From positions 27,137,201-27,201,200 of the forward strand of contig OX621249.1 in NCBI GenBank assembly GCA_951640165.1: 64,000 nt of DNA. The letters are read 5' to 3'. The notes beneath the pieces are model-generated. The model saw nothing but the letters and a program-made list of their open reading frames with translations. It was not told the origin of the DNA and made no database searches. The DNA is from Pseudoips prasinana (taxonomy: Eukaryota > Arthropoda > Insecta > Lepidoptera > Nolidae). The stretch's first letter is position 1, and each line of letters begins with the position of its first letter. Shown here piece after piece: positions 29,050-40,000 of the stretch. Made by a program: the position numbers and the translations under genes.

Positions 29050-29336
29050 TGTTCAGTAACGGGGGACTTCGGGGCGTCTTCAATTAGCGTTTTTATTTGA
29101 TTGAGTTTCAATATGTTTATTGATCGAGTACAAATAAATTATAATAAAGAAAATACATGTGCGTGTGACCGGTAGCTAGTCTACAATCGAAAAAGGCTTT
29201 TAATATGGCGTCTCAGGCGCAGGTGGGGGTTTCTCCCAACGGCGCGATAGTTCCTCCGCTTGCCACTCACTCGCGGCAGCACCTTCCGGCGTGTGACGTC
29301 ATGCGTTTGAAGATATAGTTGGTAGGTGCGCGAACA
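29050..29336 (-). repeat. BEL LTR3
   Basis: Full 287 bp. In element direction it ends the intact N-BEL unit (29337-37014) and precedes the viral-like ORF of the deleted unit. CATATG at 29046-29051 spans its border. Confidence 0.95.
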
Positions 29337-32300
29337 TGGCCCCGCCTTTGGAAGCACCAGCTTCCAACAAAGTTGAGGTTTTATCTCCCTGCTGCAGCGG
29401 CAACGGACAGATGCGATGGAATCCTCTTCGTAGGGTGCCCGTCGCAGTTCGCAAGTCAGCAACACGCGCAACTCCGTCTGCTCCAGGAAAGATCTTTATG
29501 ACGCGCCCCAGCTTCCATTTAAGAGGTGGCGTATTGTCTTCCTTGATCAAAACAAGGCTGTCCAATTGAATGTCGTTCTGGTGGCTCTTCCATTTGGTCC
29601 GCACTTGTAGTTCCGACACGTACTCCTTGGACCATCGCTGCCAGAAGTGCTGGCGAAGTTGTTCCAGGCGCTGGTAGCGGTCGAGCCGTGTTGTCGCCAT
29701 GTCAGTGAGGTTGTCGAATACTGGAGCAGTCAACGGCCGGCCAACGAGGAAATGACCAGGAGTAAGTGCAGTGAGGTCGGAAGGATCTGTTGACATAGGT
29801 GTAAGCGGACGGGAATTCAGGACGGCTTCGATCTGTGTCAAAACCGTGCTACATTCCTCATAAGTCAGATTAGCATTACCGATTAGCCGTTTTAGACAGT
29901 ACTTGCAGGACCGGATCCCACTCTCCCAACAGCCAAAATGGGGTGAAAATGGGGGAATAAAGGAGAACCTGATGCCATCATTAGTGGCAAAGTCAATTAT
30001 CGGATTAGAATTATTTTGGTCGTTAAAAAAAATTGCAAATTCCCTTTCTGCGCCTACGAAGGTTTTAGCATTATCGGAGTAAATAATCTCAGGTTTACCC
30101 CTTCTGCTAATAAATCGTTTTAACGATAAAATATAGTCGTTGGTAGTCAGACTGGTTACAAGCTCCAAATGTATAGCTCGAGTAAGAAAACAAACGAAAA
30201 GACAAATATATGCCTTTGTTAAGCGAGCTCCTCTGCCCTTACGATTTAATATGAATATTGGCCCAGCATAATCTACACCGGTCCGCATAAACGGGAATCC
30301 TGGATCCAAGCGATCGGAAGGTAAGTTACCCATAATAGGGGTCAAGGTTTTACCTTTAATACGCGAACATATTACACATTCACGCACTATCTTACGTGTA
30401 AGATTCCTTGCACTCAGCGGCCACCAACGTACACGTAAACTGGACAGTAATAGTTGTGGACCCGCATGTATAAGTCGTTTGTGCTCATATCTGGCTAATA
30501 GTACAGTGAAATGATGTTTACTGGACAATAAAATTGGATGTTTCTTTCCATACTCAAAACTAACGGCATTAGACAGTCTACCACCGACTCGAATCAACTT
30601 CTGATCGTCCATAAATACGTTAAGACCGGAAATACGATTTAATTCCTTAGTATTTGTCTTAATTGGTAAATCGTTTAATAATTTTAAATAAAGTTCCGGA
30701 AAAGACTGTTTCTGTGCGAGCGTAACTAACATGCGCTCCGACGCATTCAATTCATCCACGGATAACAAACCGGTTTGTTGTTTTCTAGCGCCTCGGCCGC
30801 TTCGAGCGGCGGCGATGAATCGTAGTAAATACGCACCTATACGTTTCAACCTATTGAACGATGAATAATTATCAAAGTTAAATAAATCGCATGATTGAAA
30901 TGTGCTAACTAAGTTTAATGTTTGGGACTTTAATTCCGGTAAATTATTTACATCTAAATCATTAGAAATGGACTCATTAGAAAACTCACTGTGAATATTA
31001 TGTAAATAGGACGGGCCATTCCACCACAAGCTACTATTCAATAATAAATCGAGATTTAACCCTCTTGACAATAAGTCCGCGGGATTATTTTTACTGCTAA
31101 CGTGTAACCAGTTGGAATCACCTGTTATTTCATTTATCTCAGTGACACGATTTTGCACAAATGTTTTAAGTAAATGCGGTGACATACGCATCCACCCAAT
31201 AACTATAGTCGAGTCAGTCCAGAAGCATACCCGAGTGAATTGTAGCCTCATAGATTCTGTGATCCTTTTATATAATCTAGCTCCGATTAGAGCGGCTGAG
31301 AGCTCCAGTCGGGGGATACTTAGTGCTTTTAATGGGCTTACTTTGCTTTTGGCACATAATAGCCTACAACATACACTTGAATTGTCGCTATAGGTACGTA
31401 GATAGGCACATGCCCCGTACGCGTTGAGTGAACTGTCACAAAATATGTGCAGTTCTGTGTTTTGTACGTGATCACTCATAGCGTGACGTGGTATCCTAAG
31501 TTTATGTAAATATTTTAATGCCTCAATGAAATTATGCCATGTAGCCGCAATTTCAGGTATCACAGGCGTGTCCCAATCTAACTTACTAAGCCACAATTTT
31601 TGTAACAACATTTTCGCAATTATAACAACTGGGGATAGAAGCCCTAACGGATCATAAATCTGTGAGATCGTGGAAAGCATTACTCGCTTAGTTATTGGAA
31701 CAATTGGATTAAAATTAATTTTTGTAGTGTAGTGCAGGTCATCGGCCCCACTATGCCAACCAATACCGAGCGTTTTATTTTGTGTATGTTCGCCTTCAAA
31801 CATGGTAGCATTTTGCGTGTCCTGTGAGTTGAACTTCCACTTACGAAGAGAAAAGCAACCAGACTGCAAAACTCGTGACGTCTTTTCACAGATGGTGAGC
31901 AACGTATTATTATCATCATGACCAGTAATTAAGTCGTCAACGAATATGTCATCTTTAATGACGCGAGCTATAACATCATCATCTGTTTCCAACCCTAATT
32001 GACGTATACATCTCATACTTAAATAAGGTGATGAGGTCATCCCGTAAGTGACTGTATTTAAAGAATAGACCTTCAAAGGGTCAGTCGCTTTATCACGCCA
32101 TAATATAAGTTGCAACGACCTTTGATCTTCTTGTATTAGTACCTGCCTAAACATTTTCTCAACGTCGGCACAAGCTACGTATTTAAATTGCCTAAAACGA
32201 AGGAGTATTGAGAAAATATCGTTTTGCAATGCGGGACCCGGTAATTGAATATCATTTAACGATCTTTGAGATGTAGTCACAGCACTCGCATCGAAAACTA

Positions 32301-34722
32301 CTCGGAGTTTAGTAGTGGTACTACTGTCTCTTATCACACCGTGATGACAGAGAAAGTAGTTAGGGTTGCCGAATTTATTTATACGCGTCATATGTCCTAG
32401 GTCCTCATATTCACGCATAAAATCGCAATACATTTGCTTTAAACTAGGTGAACGTTCAAGTTTACGTTCGAGAGAAAGGAACCTATTTTTGGCCATATTA
32501 AATGAGTCACCCAGCAATTCCGGGGATTCCTTTAGCGGGATGCGAACAGAAAACCTACCATCAGATTCGCATTTTGTAGTTTTTATAAATAAGTTCTCAC
32601 ACAGTCGCTCGTCATGAGTGAGAATGTTACGCGCCTGTGGCACATTCTCAATTTCCCAAAATCGTATAAGATTTTCGTTTATGGATTGTGTAAAGTTACA
32701 TTGAACCTTACCTAAACTCTTTACGCCTGGGGTCTTGGTGTATAAAGGCCCACTTAGCAGCCAACCCAATTTTGAATTTTGAAGGTATGGCCCGTTTTCT
32801 AATCGCATTCGTGTTCCGTCTAATAATTCCCAAAAGAGGTCCGCTCCTACCAGTAAATCAATTTCTGAAGGAATATGAAAGGTAGGATCTGCTAATTGGA
32901 TATTATCGGGTATACGTATAAGCTTAGTGTTAATGCCCGTCGAGGGTAAACTGGATGTTATACGCTGCAAGACAAGGCATCGAACCCTAGCACTGTAATC
33001 GTTTAGTTTAGATCGTATGGTTATATCGCATGTATGGTTTGATTGCGTCACAGACTGTGCAACGCCACAAATATGAACTGTGGACTGTAAGGAAGGCGCG
33101 TTTAACAATCGTCTTAATTTATCGGTGATAAAGCAATGTTGGCTACCGTTGTCCAGCAAGGCTTTAGCCGTAATTTTTCGCTTATTTGAGTCTTCTATCT
33201 CCACCAACGCTGTACACAATAACACCGGTTGCAATGTACCTATAGTTTGAGGCGCGGGATCGTTGAATGCGCTTCCGTACGATTCCGCATGATGATACGT
33301 ATCTATAGCTACAGAGTGCATAGCGCTCGATGAACCTACGACCGTGTTGTCGGCTGCGTTGTATTCAGCTGATCGCTCGCTACGCACACTAGCATCCATG
33401 CCATTCATGTCGGCTGGGTGAAGTAAAGAATTATGATTACGAGAACATTGTTTACAATAACTGAACTTGCAATCTGCATTATTATGTCCCGAACGTAAAC
33501 AATTACGACATAATAATTTATTATCTACGAATTTTAACCTATCCTTAACTGATAAGTTTAAAAACTTAAAACACGTATAAATGTAATGATTACCAGTACA
33601 AAATGGACATGCGTGAGTCATTTGCTTACTAACGTTTGTAGTTGTATATTTACCTTTGCCTGTGTTAGCTATGAAACTATGCATAGATAAGTTATGTGAC
33701 TTTCTATTTACATTAGTATTTTTATTTGTATGCTCAACAGTAGGTTGTTTATTTTGCAACTTATTCGCACTTATCATATCTAACGTATCCGCTTTATTTT
33801 TTAGAAAGGTAAGTAGATCCTCTAAAGTAACCTTCTTTTCTGGCGCGGAACAAATAATACCTAAATAATGTTCCCATCCGCGTTCAGTGGCTGAATCGAG
33901 TCGCGAGACCACCAGATAAATAATCAACGTATCCCAAGATTCGGTGGGTTCCTTAAGTGTATTAAGAGCGCGAAGGTTTCTATTAACCGTATCAATAAGT
34001 TTCCTAATATGTGTCGCTGACTCATTTTTAATTGAAATAATTGAAAATAGTGCCTTAACGTGGTTATGAACTAGTAGTCTAGTGTTATGATATCGCGCTT
34101 CTAATAAGTCCCAGGCAACTTGATAATTCTCCCCGGCAAAGTCTAGTGCACTAATAACTTCTTTCGCTGGACCACTAAGCGCCGAGCGTAAATAATGCAG
34201 TTTTTGTATTGTATCAAGATCTGTACGTTTATGTATCATGGTAATGAAAGAATTTCTGAACTCCAGCCAATTGTCATAAGAGCCATCGTAAACGGCCAAT
34301 TTAATCTCCGGCAGTTTGATATTAGACTTTTGCGTAGATGAGGAGCATGTAACAGTCCCGCTACCTTCGACCAAACTTTCTGCTATAGATAACGCGTTGA
34401 AATAAAGTGACTCAAATGACTCGACGTATTCTAAATTCGATTCTATATCTGAATCGGGGCACAGAAGCTCAATCTGATTTTCTATATTATTAAAACTATT
34501 AAAATGTTCTTTAGCTGCACTAATTCTGAGTTTAATCTCTTTTGATTGAAGATTAGAAGGGGAATTATTCTTAAAATTATCTAAATATTTTTTAAATTGG
34601 GTTAATCTACACCGTAAAATACCACGCTGCTTGCGAAGGTCAACGAGGTCACTTGGCCGATTCGGTTTGGGAGAAACGGATCTGCTAGCAGCAGAAGGCA
34701 CTAAATTATCTTCACCACCCAT
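29299..34722 (-). CDS. gag-pol: BEL Gag-Pol polyprotein, copy in N-BEL unit 1
   Basis: Intact 1807 residues with the same domain order as the copy at 18774-24197. Private substitutions are ELYLKLL (others ELYFKLL), SLRVRWW (others SLRERWW) and LNRKGRG (others LNRRGRG), all around the RNase H-integrase part. It has LVGADLF. None touch catalytic Asp/Glu residues, so function may be retained. Its unit has the viral-like ORF upstream, so gag-pol is not the LTR-proximal frame here. Confidence 0.95.
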   Translation of the reverse strand: MGGEDNLVPSAASRSVSPKPNRPSDLVDLRKQRGILRCRLTQFKKYLDNFKNNSPSNLQSKEIKLRISAAKEHFNSFNNIENQIELLCPDSDIESNLEYVESFESLYFNALSIAESLVEGSGTVTCSSSTQKSNIKLPEIKLAVYDGSYDNWLEFRNSFITMIHKRTDLDTIQKLHYLRSALSGPAKEVISALDFAGENYQVAWDLLEARYHNTRLLVHNHVKALFSIISIKNESATHIRKLIDTVNRNLRALNTLKEPTESWDTLIIYLVVSRLDSATERGWEHYLGIICSAPEKKVTLEDLLTFLKNKADTLDMISANKLQNKQPTVEHTNKNTNVNRKSHNLSMHSFIANTGKGKYTTTNVSKQMTHACPFCTGNHYIYTCFKFLNLSVKDRLKFVDNKLLCRNCLRSGHNNADCKFSYCKQCSRNHNSLLHPADMNGMDASVRSERSAEYNAADNTVVGSSSAMHSVAIDTYHHAESYGSAFNDPAPQTIGTLQPVLLCTALVEIEDSNKRKITAKALLDNGSQHCFITDKLRRLLNAPSLQSTVHICGVAQSVTQSNHTCDITIRSKLNDYSARVRCLVLQRITSSLPSTGINTKLIRIPDNIQLADPTFHIPSEIDLLVGADLFWELLDGTRMRLENGPYLQNSKLGWLLSGPLYTKTPGVKSLGKVQCNFTQSINENLIRFWEIENVPQARNILTHDERLCENLFIKTTKCESDGRFSVRIPLKESPELLGDSFNMAKNRFLSLERKLERSPSLKQMYCDFMREYEDLGHMTRINKFGNPNYFLCHHGVIRDSSTTTKLRVVFDASAVTTSQRSLNDIQLPGPALQNDIFSILLRFRQFKYVACADVEKMFRQVLIQEDQRSLQLILWRDKATDPLKVYSLNTVTYGMTSSPYLSMRCIRQLGLETDDDVIARVIKDDIFVDDLITGHDDNNTLLTICEKTSRVLQSGCFSLRKWKFNSQDTQNATMFEGEHTQNKTLGIGWHSGADDLHYTTKINFNPIVPITKRVMLSTISQIYDPLGLLSPVVIIAKMLLQKLWLSKLDWDTPVIPEIAATWHNFIEALKYLHKLRIPRHAMSDHVQNTELHIFCDSSLNAYGACAYLRTYSDNSSVCCRLLCAKSKVSPLKALSIPRLELSAALIGARLYKRITESMRLQFTRVCFWTDSTIVIGWMRMSPHLLKTFVQNRVTEINEITGDSNWLHVSSKNNPADLLSRGLNLDLLLNSSLWWNGPSYLHNIHSEFSNESISNDLDVNNLPELKSQTLNLVSTFQSCDLFNFDNYSSFNRLKRIGAYLLRFIAAARSGRGARKQQTGLLSVDELNASERMLVTLAQKQSFPELYLKLLNDLPIKTNTKELNRISGLNVFMDDQKLIRVGGRLSNAVSFEYGKKHPILLSSKHHFTVLLARYEHKRLIHAGPQLLLSSLRVRWWPLSARNLTRKIVRECVICSRIKGKTLTPIMGNLPSDRLDPGFPFMRTGVDYAGPIFILNRKGRGARLTKAYICLFVCFLTRAIHLELVTSLTTNDYILSLKRFISRRGKPEIIYSDNAKTFVGAEREFAIFFNDQNNSNPIIDFATNDGIRFSFIPPFSPHFGCWESGIRSCKYCLKRLIGNANLTYEECSTVLTQIEAVLNSRPLTPMSTDPSDLTALTPGHFLVGRPLTAPVFDNLTDMATTRLDRYQRLEQLRQHFWQRWSKEYVSELQVRTKWKSHQNDIQLDSLVLIKEDNTPPLKWKLGRVIKIFPGADGVARVADLRTATGTLRRGFHRICPLPLQQGDKTSTLLEAGASKGGAMFAHLPTISSNA

Positions 34723-35028
34723 TATAACGGCTTGTTAAGAGAGTGAAATTCGGTACTTACAGTTCAATTTCCAGGATAGTAATGGCACGTGGACGCAGAG
34801 GTCAAACGGTCGCGACACCGTGCCGCGCAGCGTACGGCAAGAATAGGTAAATACAACGGCAATCACACTAATTTGAAATATGAAAGCAACACGGTTCACA
34901 CACACACCGATTGAAACGGGAATAGACGGGATCGAAGACCTGACCGTTGATCTGACCGATGTCGTCTTCTTCTTTCGTATATCCAGGCTCAAAGGTCCAT
35001 ATGCCTTTAGAAATATACTCATTAAATA

Positions 35029-36669
35029 TTATATGGGTTTGCTCATAAACATCTGTCCGGTCCCCTCGACAGAAAAATCTGCTAATGGGTCGCCATGCAC
35101 TCCTAACCTTAAGGTGCCCCAATCTCTCCACTCTGCCGTCCCCATCTTCAGTTTTCCTTTGTTCTTCTTAAGCATGTCTTGAAGCTCTGTGTAAGTGTTG
35201 GATAACACCGATATTATTTGTGGGATGGATTTTCCAGAGCCTCCTGCTGTCACTCTCTTTTCTAGATGTTGGAAAAAGTCCTCACCAAATATATGGGTTC
35301 TCTTACCACTAAAGCAAGGTACAGTGCTTACTTGAGAATACACCCCGGTCAACAATCCCGATTGATTGGCACAACTCATCTTTGAGTATTTGAGGAAAGG
35401 GATCAAAGATATGGGCGTTGGAACTCCTTTTGAGTTGGGCGTCTTGAACTTGTCTCCCATCTCCTCTCTCGTCAGCCACCTTTTCACAGGAGTAATCTGT
35501 GCTAAAACCCCAAAATCTTCCTTGTATGTTCCGAATAGACAGTGAAAAACTACTTGAGAAACCATCTCAGTAGTCATAAGGGTTTTCATGGTGAAGGGGT
35601 ATTCCACCTTAGGGTTTAACTCACATACCAATTTATACATATAGTATCCCCCAGAACCTGTCAGGCTGAAGAAATCCAAGAACTTGTCAACATCTGCTGC
35701 TGGTACTTTTTTATAGGCGTAATATAAGAAGTTAATGGGGAAAAACATTCTCGTTGCCTGACGAGCTGTTGTTATAAGAAGAATTTCTGCTAGCAGATTG
35801 CACAATTGAGCGGTATCCACGGTCCGATGTTGAGACCTTGTCACAGAGATGATATCATCAATACAAGGAATGTGGGCCATCGCTCTTTTGACAGCTGCCT
35901 CGTATTTATTCCGGTATTTGTCTTCAGAGCGCAGCATGCAGATCATGGAAGTCATGGGACCTAGCGATTGGACCATGCTGGACCTCTTCTCCGGGGGGAA
36001 CGAGCTACCTTCCAGTAGCACATGATGAGCTCCATTCAAACCATATTTTGAGACAGGAAAGGCCACCTGTGTATCCCCTTCTTTCCTGATTGGGAAGTTC
36101 ATGTGACCTAGCCTTAACTCATTTGATCTAAGCGCAAACCCGGAGAAGAAGTCCATGAATGGCCCTATCGTCCCAATCCATGCGTTGTCCTCATCCACCG
36201 TCGAATTGTATTTGAACCCCATAGTGGTGACTTCCTTGTCCCATATGTCTAAGGCCTCCTGTCTTATGATTATCGTTTCTCCCACGTCCAATGTCACTTT
36301 AAAGTCTGTGCTCGCCGCTTTCTCTATCAGGTTAGACTTAGAGAGCCTGGCCTGTTGTCTTCTCAAATTGTGACAAGTGAATAAAACATTCATAATATTG
36401 TTGCCAGTATGAATGGACTTAAATAGTTTGGCTGAGAACGTTTTTCTTTCCTCCTTTGGTACTGGTGCATTTTTGCTCACAATAAGCAGGGCAATCTTCT
36501 CATAGGATTTTATTATGAGTTTCAGGCACTTCACTTTGAGAGGTTTGTTCAATATCAGTTTGGGCCTTTTCGGGTCGGGAATTTCCAGAGTGGGATCGTC
36601 GGCATCCACCAGTCTTTTCAAGCTTCTCTTCATTTGTTGGTGAGGGTCGGTCTGCGTTGCTTCTGCCAT
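35029..36669 (-). CDS. captured viral nucleoprotein-like ORF, copy 2
   Basis: Same 546-residue protein as 27351-28991, with no amino-acid difference seen. It lies between LTR4 and the leader at 34723-35001. The unit LTR4-ORF-leader-gag-pol-LTR3 (29050-37014, 7965 bp) is the complete form of the chimeric element. The start choice is again the ATG inside the snap-back loop. Identity among copies implies recent duplication rather than three captures. Confidence 0.55.
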   Translation of the reverse strand: MAEATQTDPHQQMKRSLKRLVDADDPTLEIPDPKRPKLILNKPLKVKCLKLIIKSYEKIALLIVSKNAPVPKEERKTFSAKLFKSIHTGNNIMNVLFTCHNLRRQQARLSKSNLIEKAASTDFKVTLDVGETIIIRQEALDIWDKEVTTMGFKYNSTVDEDNAWIGTIGPFMDFFSGFALRSNELRLGHMNFPIRKEGDTQVAFPVSKYGLNGAHHVLLEGSSFPPEKRSSMVQSLGPMTSMICMLRSEDKYRNKYEAAVKRAMAHIPCIDDIISVTRSQHRTVDTAQLCNLLAEILLITTARQATRMFFPINFLYYAYKKVPAADVDKFLDFFSLTGSGGYYMYKLVCELNPKVEYPFTMKTLMTTEMVSQVVFHCLFGTYKEDFGVLAQITPVKRWLTREEMGDKFKTPNSKGVPTPISLIPFLKYSKMSCANQSGLLTGVYSQVSTVPCFSGKRTHIFGEDFFQHLEKRVTAGGSGKSIPQIISVLSNTYTELQDMLKKNKGKLKMGTAEWRDWGTLRLGVHGDPLADFSVEGTGQMFMSKPI

Positions 36670-36727
36670 CTCATGATCGTCCCTCACCAACAAATGAAGA
36701 GAAGCTTGAAAAGACTTTGGCATCATA

Positions 36728-37014
36728 TGTTCAGTAACGGGGGACTTCGGGGCGTCTTCAATTAGCGTTTTTATTTGATTGAGTTTCAATATGTTTATTG
36801 ATCGAGTACAAATAAATTATAATAAAGAAAATACATGTGCGTGTGACCGGTAGCTAGTCTACAATCGAAAAAGGCTTTTAATATGGCGTCTCAGGCGCAG
36901 GTGGGGGTTTCTCCCAACGGCGCGATAGTTCCTCCGCTTGCCACTCACTCGCGGCAGCACCTTCCGGCGTGTGACGTCATGCGTTTGAAGATATAGTTGG
37001 TAGGTGCGCGAACA
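36728..37014 (-). repeat. BEL LTR4
   Basis: Full 287 bp, with TG...CA ends. 5' LTR of N-BEL unit 1 and 3' LTR of the BEL unit at 37015-42966. Confidence 0.95.
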
Positions 37015-40000
37015 TGGCCCCGCCTTTGGAAGCACCAGCTTCCAACAAAGTTGAGGTTTTATCTCCCTGCTGCAGCGGCAACGGACAGATGCGATGGAAT
37101 CCTCTTCGTAGGGTGCCCGTCGCAGTTCGCAAGTCAGCAACACGCGCAACTCCGTCTGCTCCAGGAAAGATCTTTATGACGCGCCCCAGCTTCCATTTAA
37201 GAGGTGGCGTATTGTCTTCCTTGATCAAAACAAGGCTGTCCAATTGAATGTCGTTCTGGTGGCTCTTCCATTTGGTCCGCACTTGTAGTTCCGACACGTA
37301 CTCCTTGGACCATCGCTGCCAGAAGTGCTGGCGAAGTTGTTCCAGGCGCTGGTAGCGGTCGAGCCGTGTTGTCGCCATGTCAGTGAGGTTGTCGAATACT
37401 GGAGCAGTCAACGGCCGGCCAACGAGGAAATGACCAGGAGTAAGTGCAGTGAGGTCGGAAGGATCTGTTGACATAGGTGTAAGCGGACGGGAATTCAGGA
37501 CGGCTTCGATCTGTGTCAAAACCGTGCTACATTCCTCATAAGTCAGATTAGCATTACCGATTAGCCGTTTTAGACAGTACTTGCAGGACCGGATCCCACT
37601 CTCCCAACAGCCAAAATGGGGTGAAAATGGGGGAATAAAGGAGAACCTGATGCCATCATTAGTGGCAAAGTCAATTATCGGATTAGAATTATTTTGGTCG
37701 TTAAAAAAAATTGCAAATTCCCTTTCTGCGCCTACGAAGGTTTTAGCATTATCGGAGTAAATAATCTCAGGTTTACCCCTTCTACTAATAAATCGTTTTA
37801 ACGATAAAATATAGTCGTTGGTAGTCAGACTGGTTACAAGCTCCAAATGTATAGCTCGAGTAAGAAAACAAACGAAAAGACAAATATATGCCTTTGTTAA
37901 GCGAGCTCCTCTGCCCCTACGATTTAATATGAATATTGGCCCAGCATAATCTACACCGGTCCGCATAAACGGGAATCCTGGATCCAAGCGATCGGAAGGT
38001 AAGTTACCCATAATAGGGGTCAAGGTTTTACCTTTAATACGCGAACATATTACACATTCACGCACTATCTTACGTGTAAGATTCCTTGCACTCAGCGGCC
38101 ACCAACGTTCACGTAAACTGGACAGTAATAGTTGTGGACCCGCATGTATAAGTCGTTTGTGCTCATATCTGGCTAATAGTACAGTGAAATGATGTTTACT
38201 GGACAATAAAATTGGATGTTTCTTTCCATACTCAAAACTAACGGCATTAGACAGTCTACCACCGACTCGAATCAACTTCTGATCGTCCATAAATACGTTA
38301 AGACCGGAAATACGATTTAATTCCTTTGTATTTGTCTTAATTGGTAAATCGTTTAATAATTTAAAATAAAGTTCCGGAAAAGACTGTTTCTGTGCGAGCG
38401 TAACTAACATGCGCTCCGACGCATTCAATTCATCCACGGATAACAAACCGGTTTGTTGTTTTCTAGCGCCTCGGCCGCTTCGAGCGGCGGCGATGAATCG
38501 TAGTAAATACGCACCTATACGTTTCAACCTATTGAACGATGAATAATTATCAAAGTTAAATAAATCGCATGATTGAAATGTGCTAACTAAGTTTAATGTT
38601 TGGGACTTTAATTCCGGTAAATTATTTACATCTAAATCATTAGAAATGGACTCATTAGAAAACTCACTGTGAATATTATGTAAATAGGACGGGCCATTCC
38701 ACCACAAGCTACTATTCAATAATAAATCGAGATTTAACCCTCTTGACAATAAGTCCGCGGGATTATTTTTACTGCTAACGTGTAACCAGTTGGAATCACC
38801 TGTTATTTCATTTATCTCAGTGACACGGTTTTGCACAAATGTTTTAAGTAAATGCGGTGACATACGCATCCACCCAATAACTATAGTCGAGTCAGTCCAG
38901 AAGCATACCCGAGTGAATTGTAGCCTCATAGATTCTGTGATCCTTTTATATAATCTAGCTCCGATTAGAGCGGCTGAGAGCTCCAGTCGGGGGATACTTA
39001 GTGCTTTTAATGGGCTTACTTTGCTTTTGGCACATAATAGCCTACAACATACACTTGAATTGTCGCTATAGGTACGTAGATAGGCACATGCCCCGTACGC
39101 GTTGAGTGAACTGTCACAAAATATGTGCAGTTCTGTGTTTTGTACGTGATCACTCATAGCGTGACGTGGTATCCTAAGTTTATGTAAATATTTTAATGCC
39201 TCAATGAAATTATGCCATGTAGCCGCAATTTCAGGTATCACAGGCGTGTCCCAATCTAACTTACTAAGCCACAATTTTTGTAACAACATTTTCGCAATTA
39301 TAACAACTGGGGATAGAAGCCCTAACGGATCATAAATCTGTGAGATCGTGGAAAGCATTACTCGCTTAGTTATTGGAACAATTGGATTAAAATTAATTTT
39401 TGTAGTGTAGTGCAGGTCATCGGCCCCACTATGCCAACCAATACCGAGCGTTTTATTTTGTGTATGTTCGCCTTCAAACATGGTAGCATTTTGCGTGTCC
39501 TGTGAGTTGAACTTCCACTTACGAAGAGAAAAGCAACCAGACTGCAAAACTCGTGACGTCTTTTCACAGATGGTGAGCAACGTATTATTATCATCATGAC
39601 CAGTAATTAAGTCGTCAACGAATATGTCATCTTTAATGACGCGAGCTATAACATCATCATCTGTTTCCAACCCTAATTGACGTATACATCTCATACTTAA
39701 ATAAGGTGATGAGGTCATCCCGTAAGTGACTGTATTTAAAGAATAGACCTTCAAAGGGTCAGTCGCTTTATCACGCCATAATATAAGTTGCAACGACCTT
39801 TGATCTTCTTGTATTAGTACCTGCCTAAACATTTTCTCAACGTCGGCACAAGCTACGTATTTAAATTGCCTAAAACGAAGGAGTATTGAGAAAATATCGT
39901 TTTGCAATGCGGGACCCGGTAATTGAATATCATTTAACGATCTTTGAGATGTAGTCACAGCACTCGCATCGAAAACTACTCGGAGTTTAGTAGTGGTACT

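Noticed and set aside
27351..29111. Longer form of the viral-like ORF starting inside the LTR (586 codons)
   Set aside because: The upstream start is a TTG codon in the LTR, and the added residues are LTR plus inverted-repeat sequence. The ATG at 28991 is the better start.
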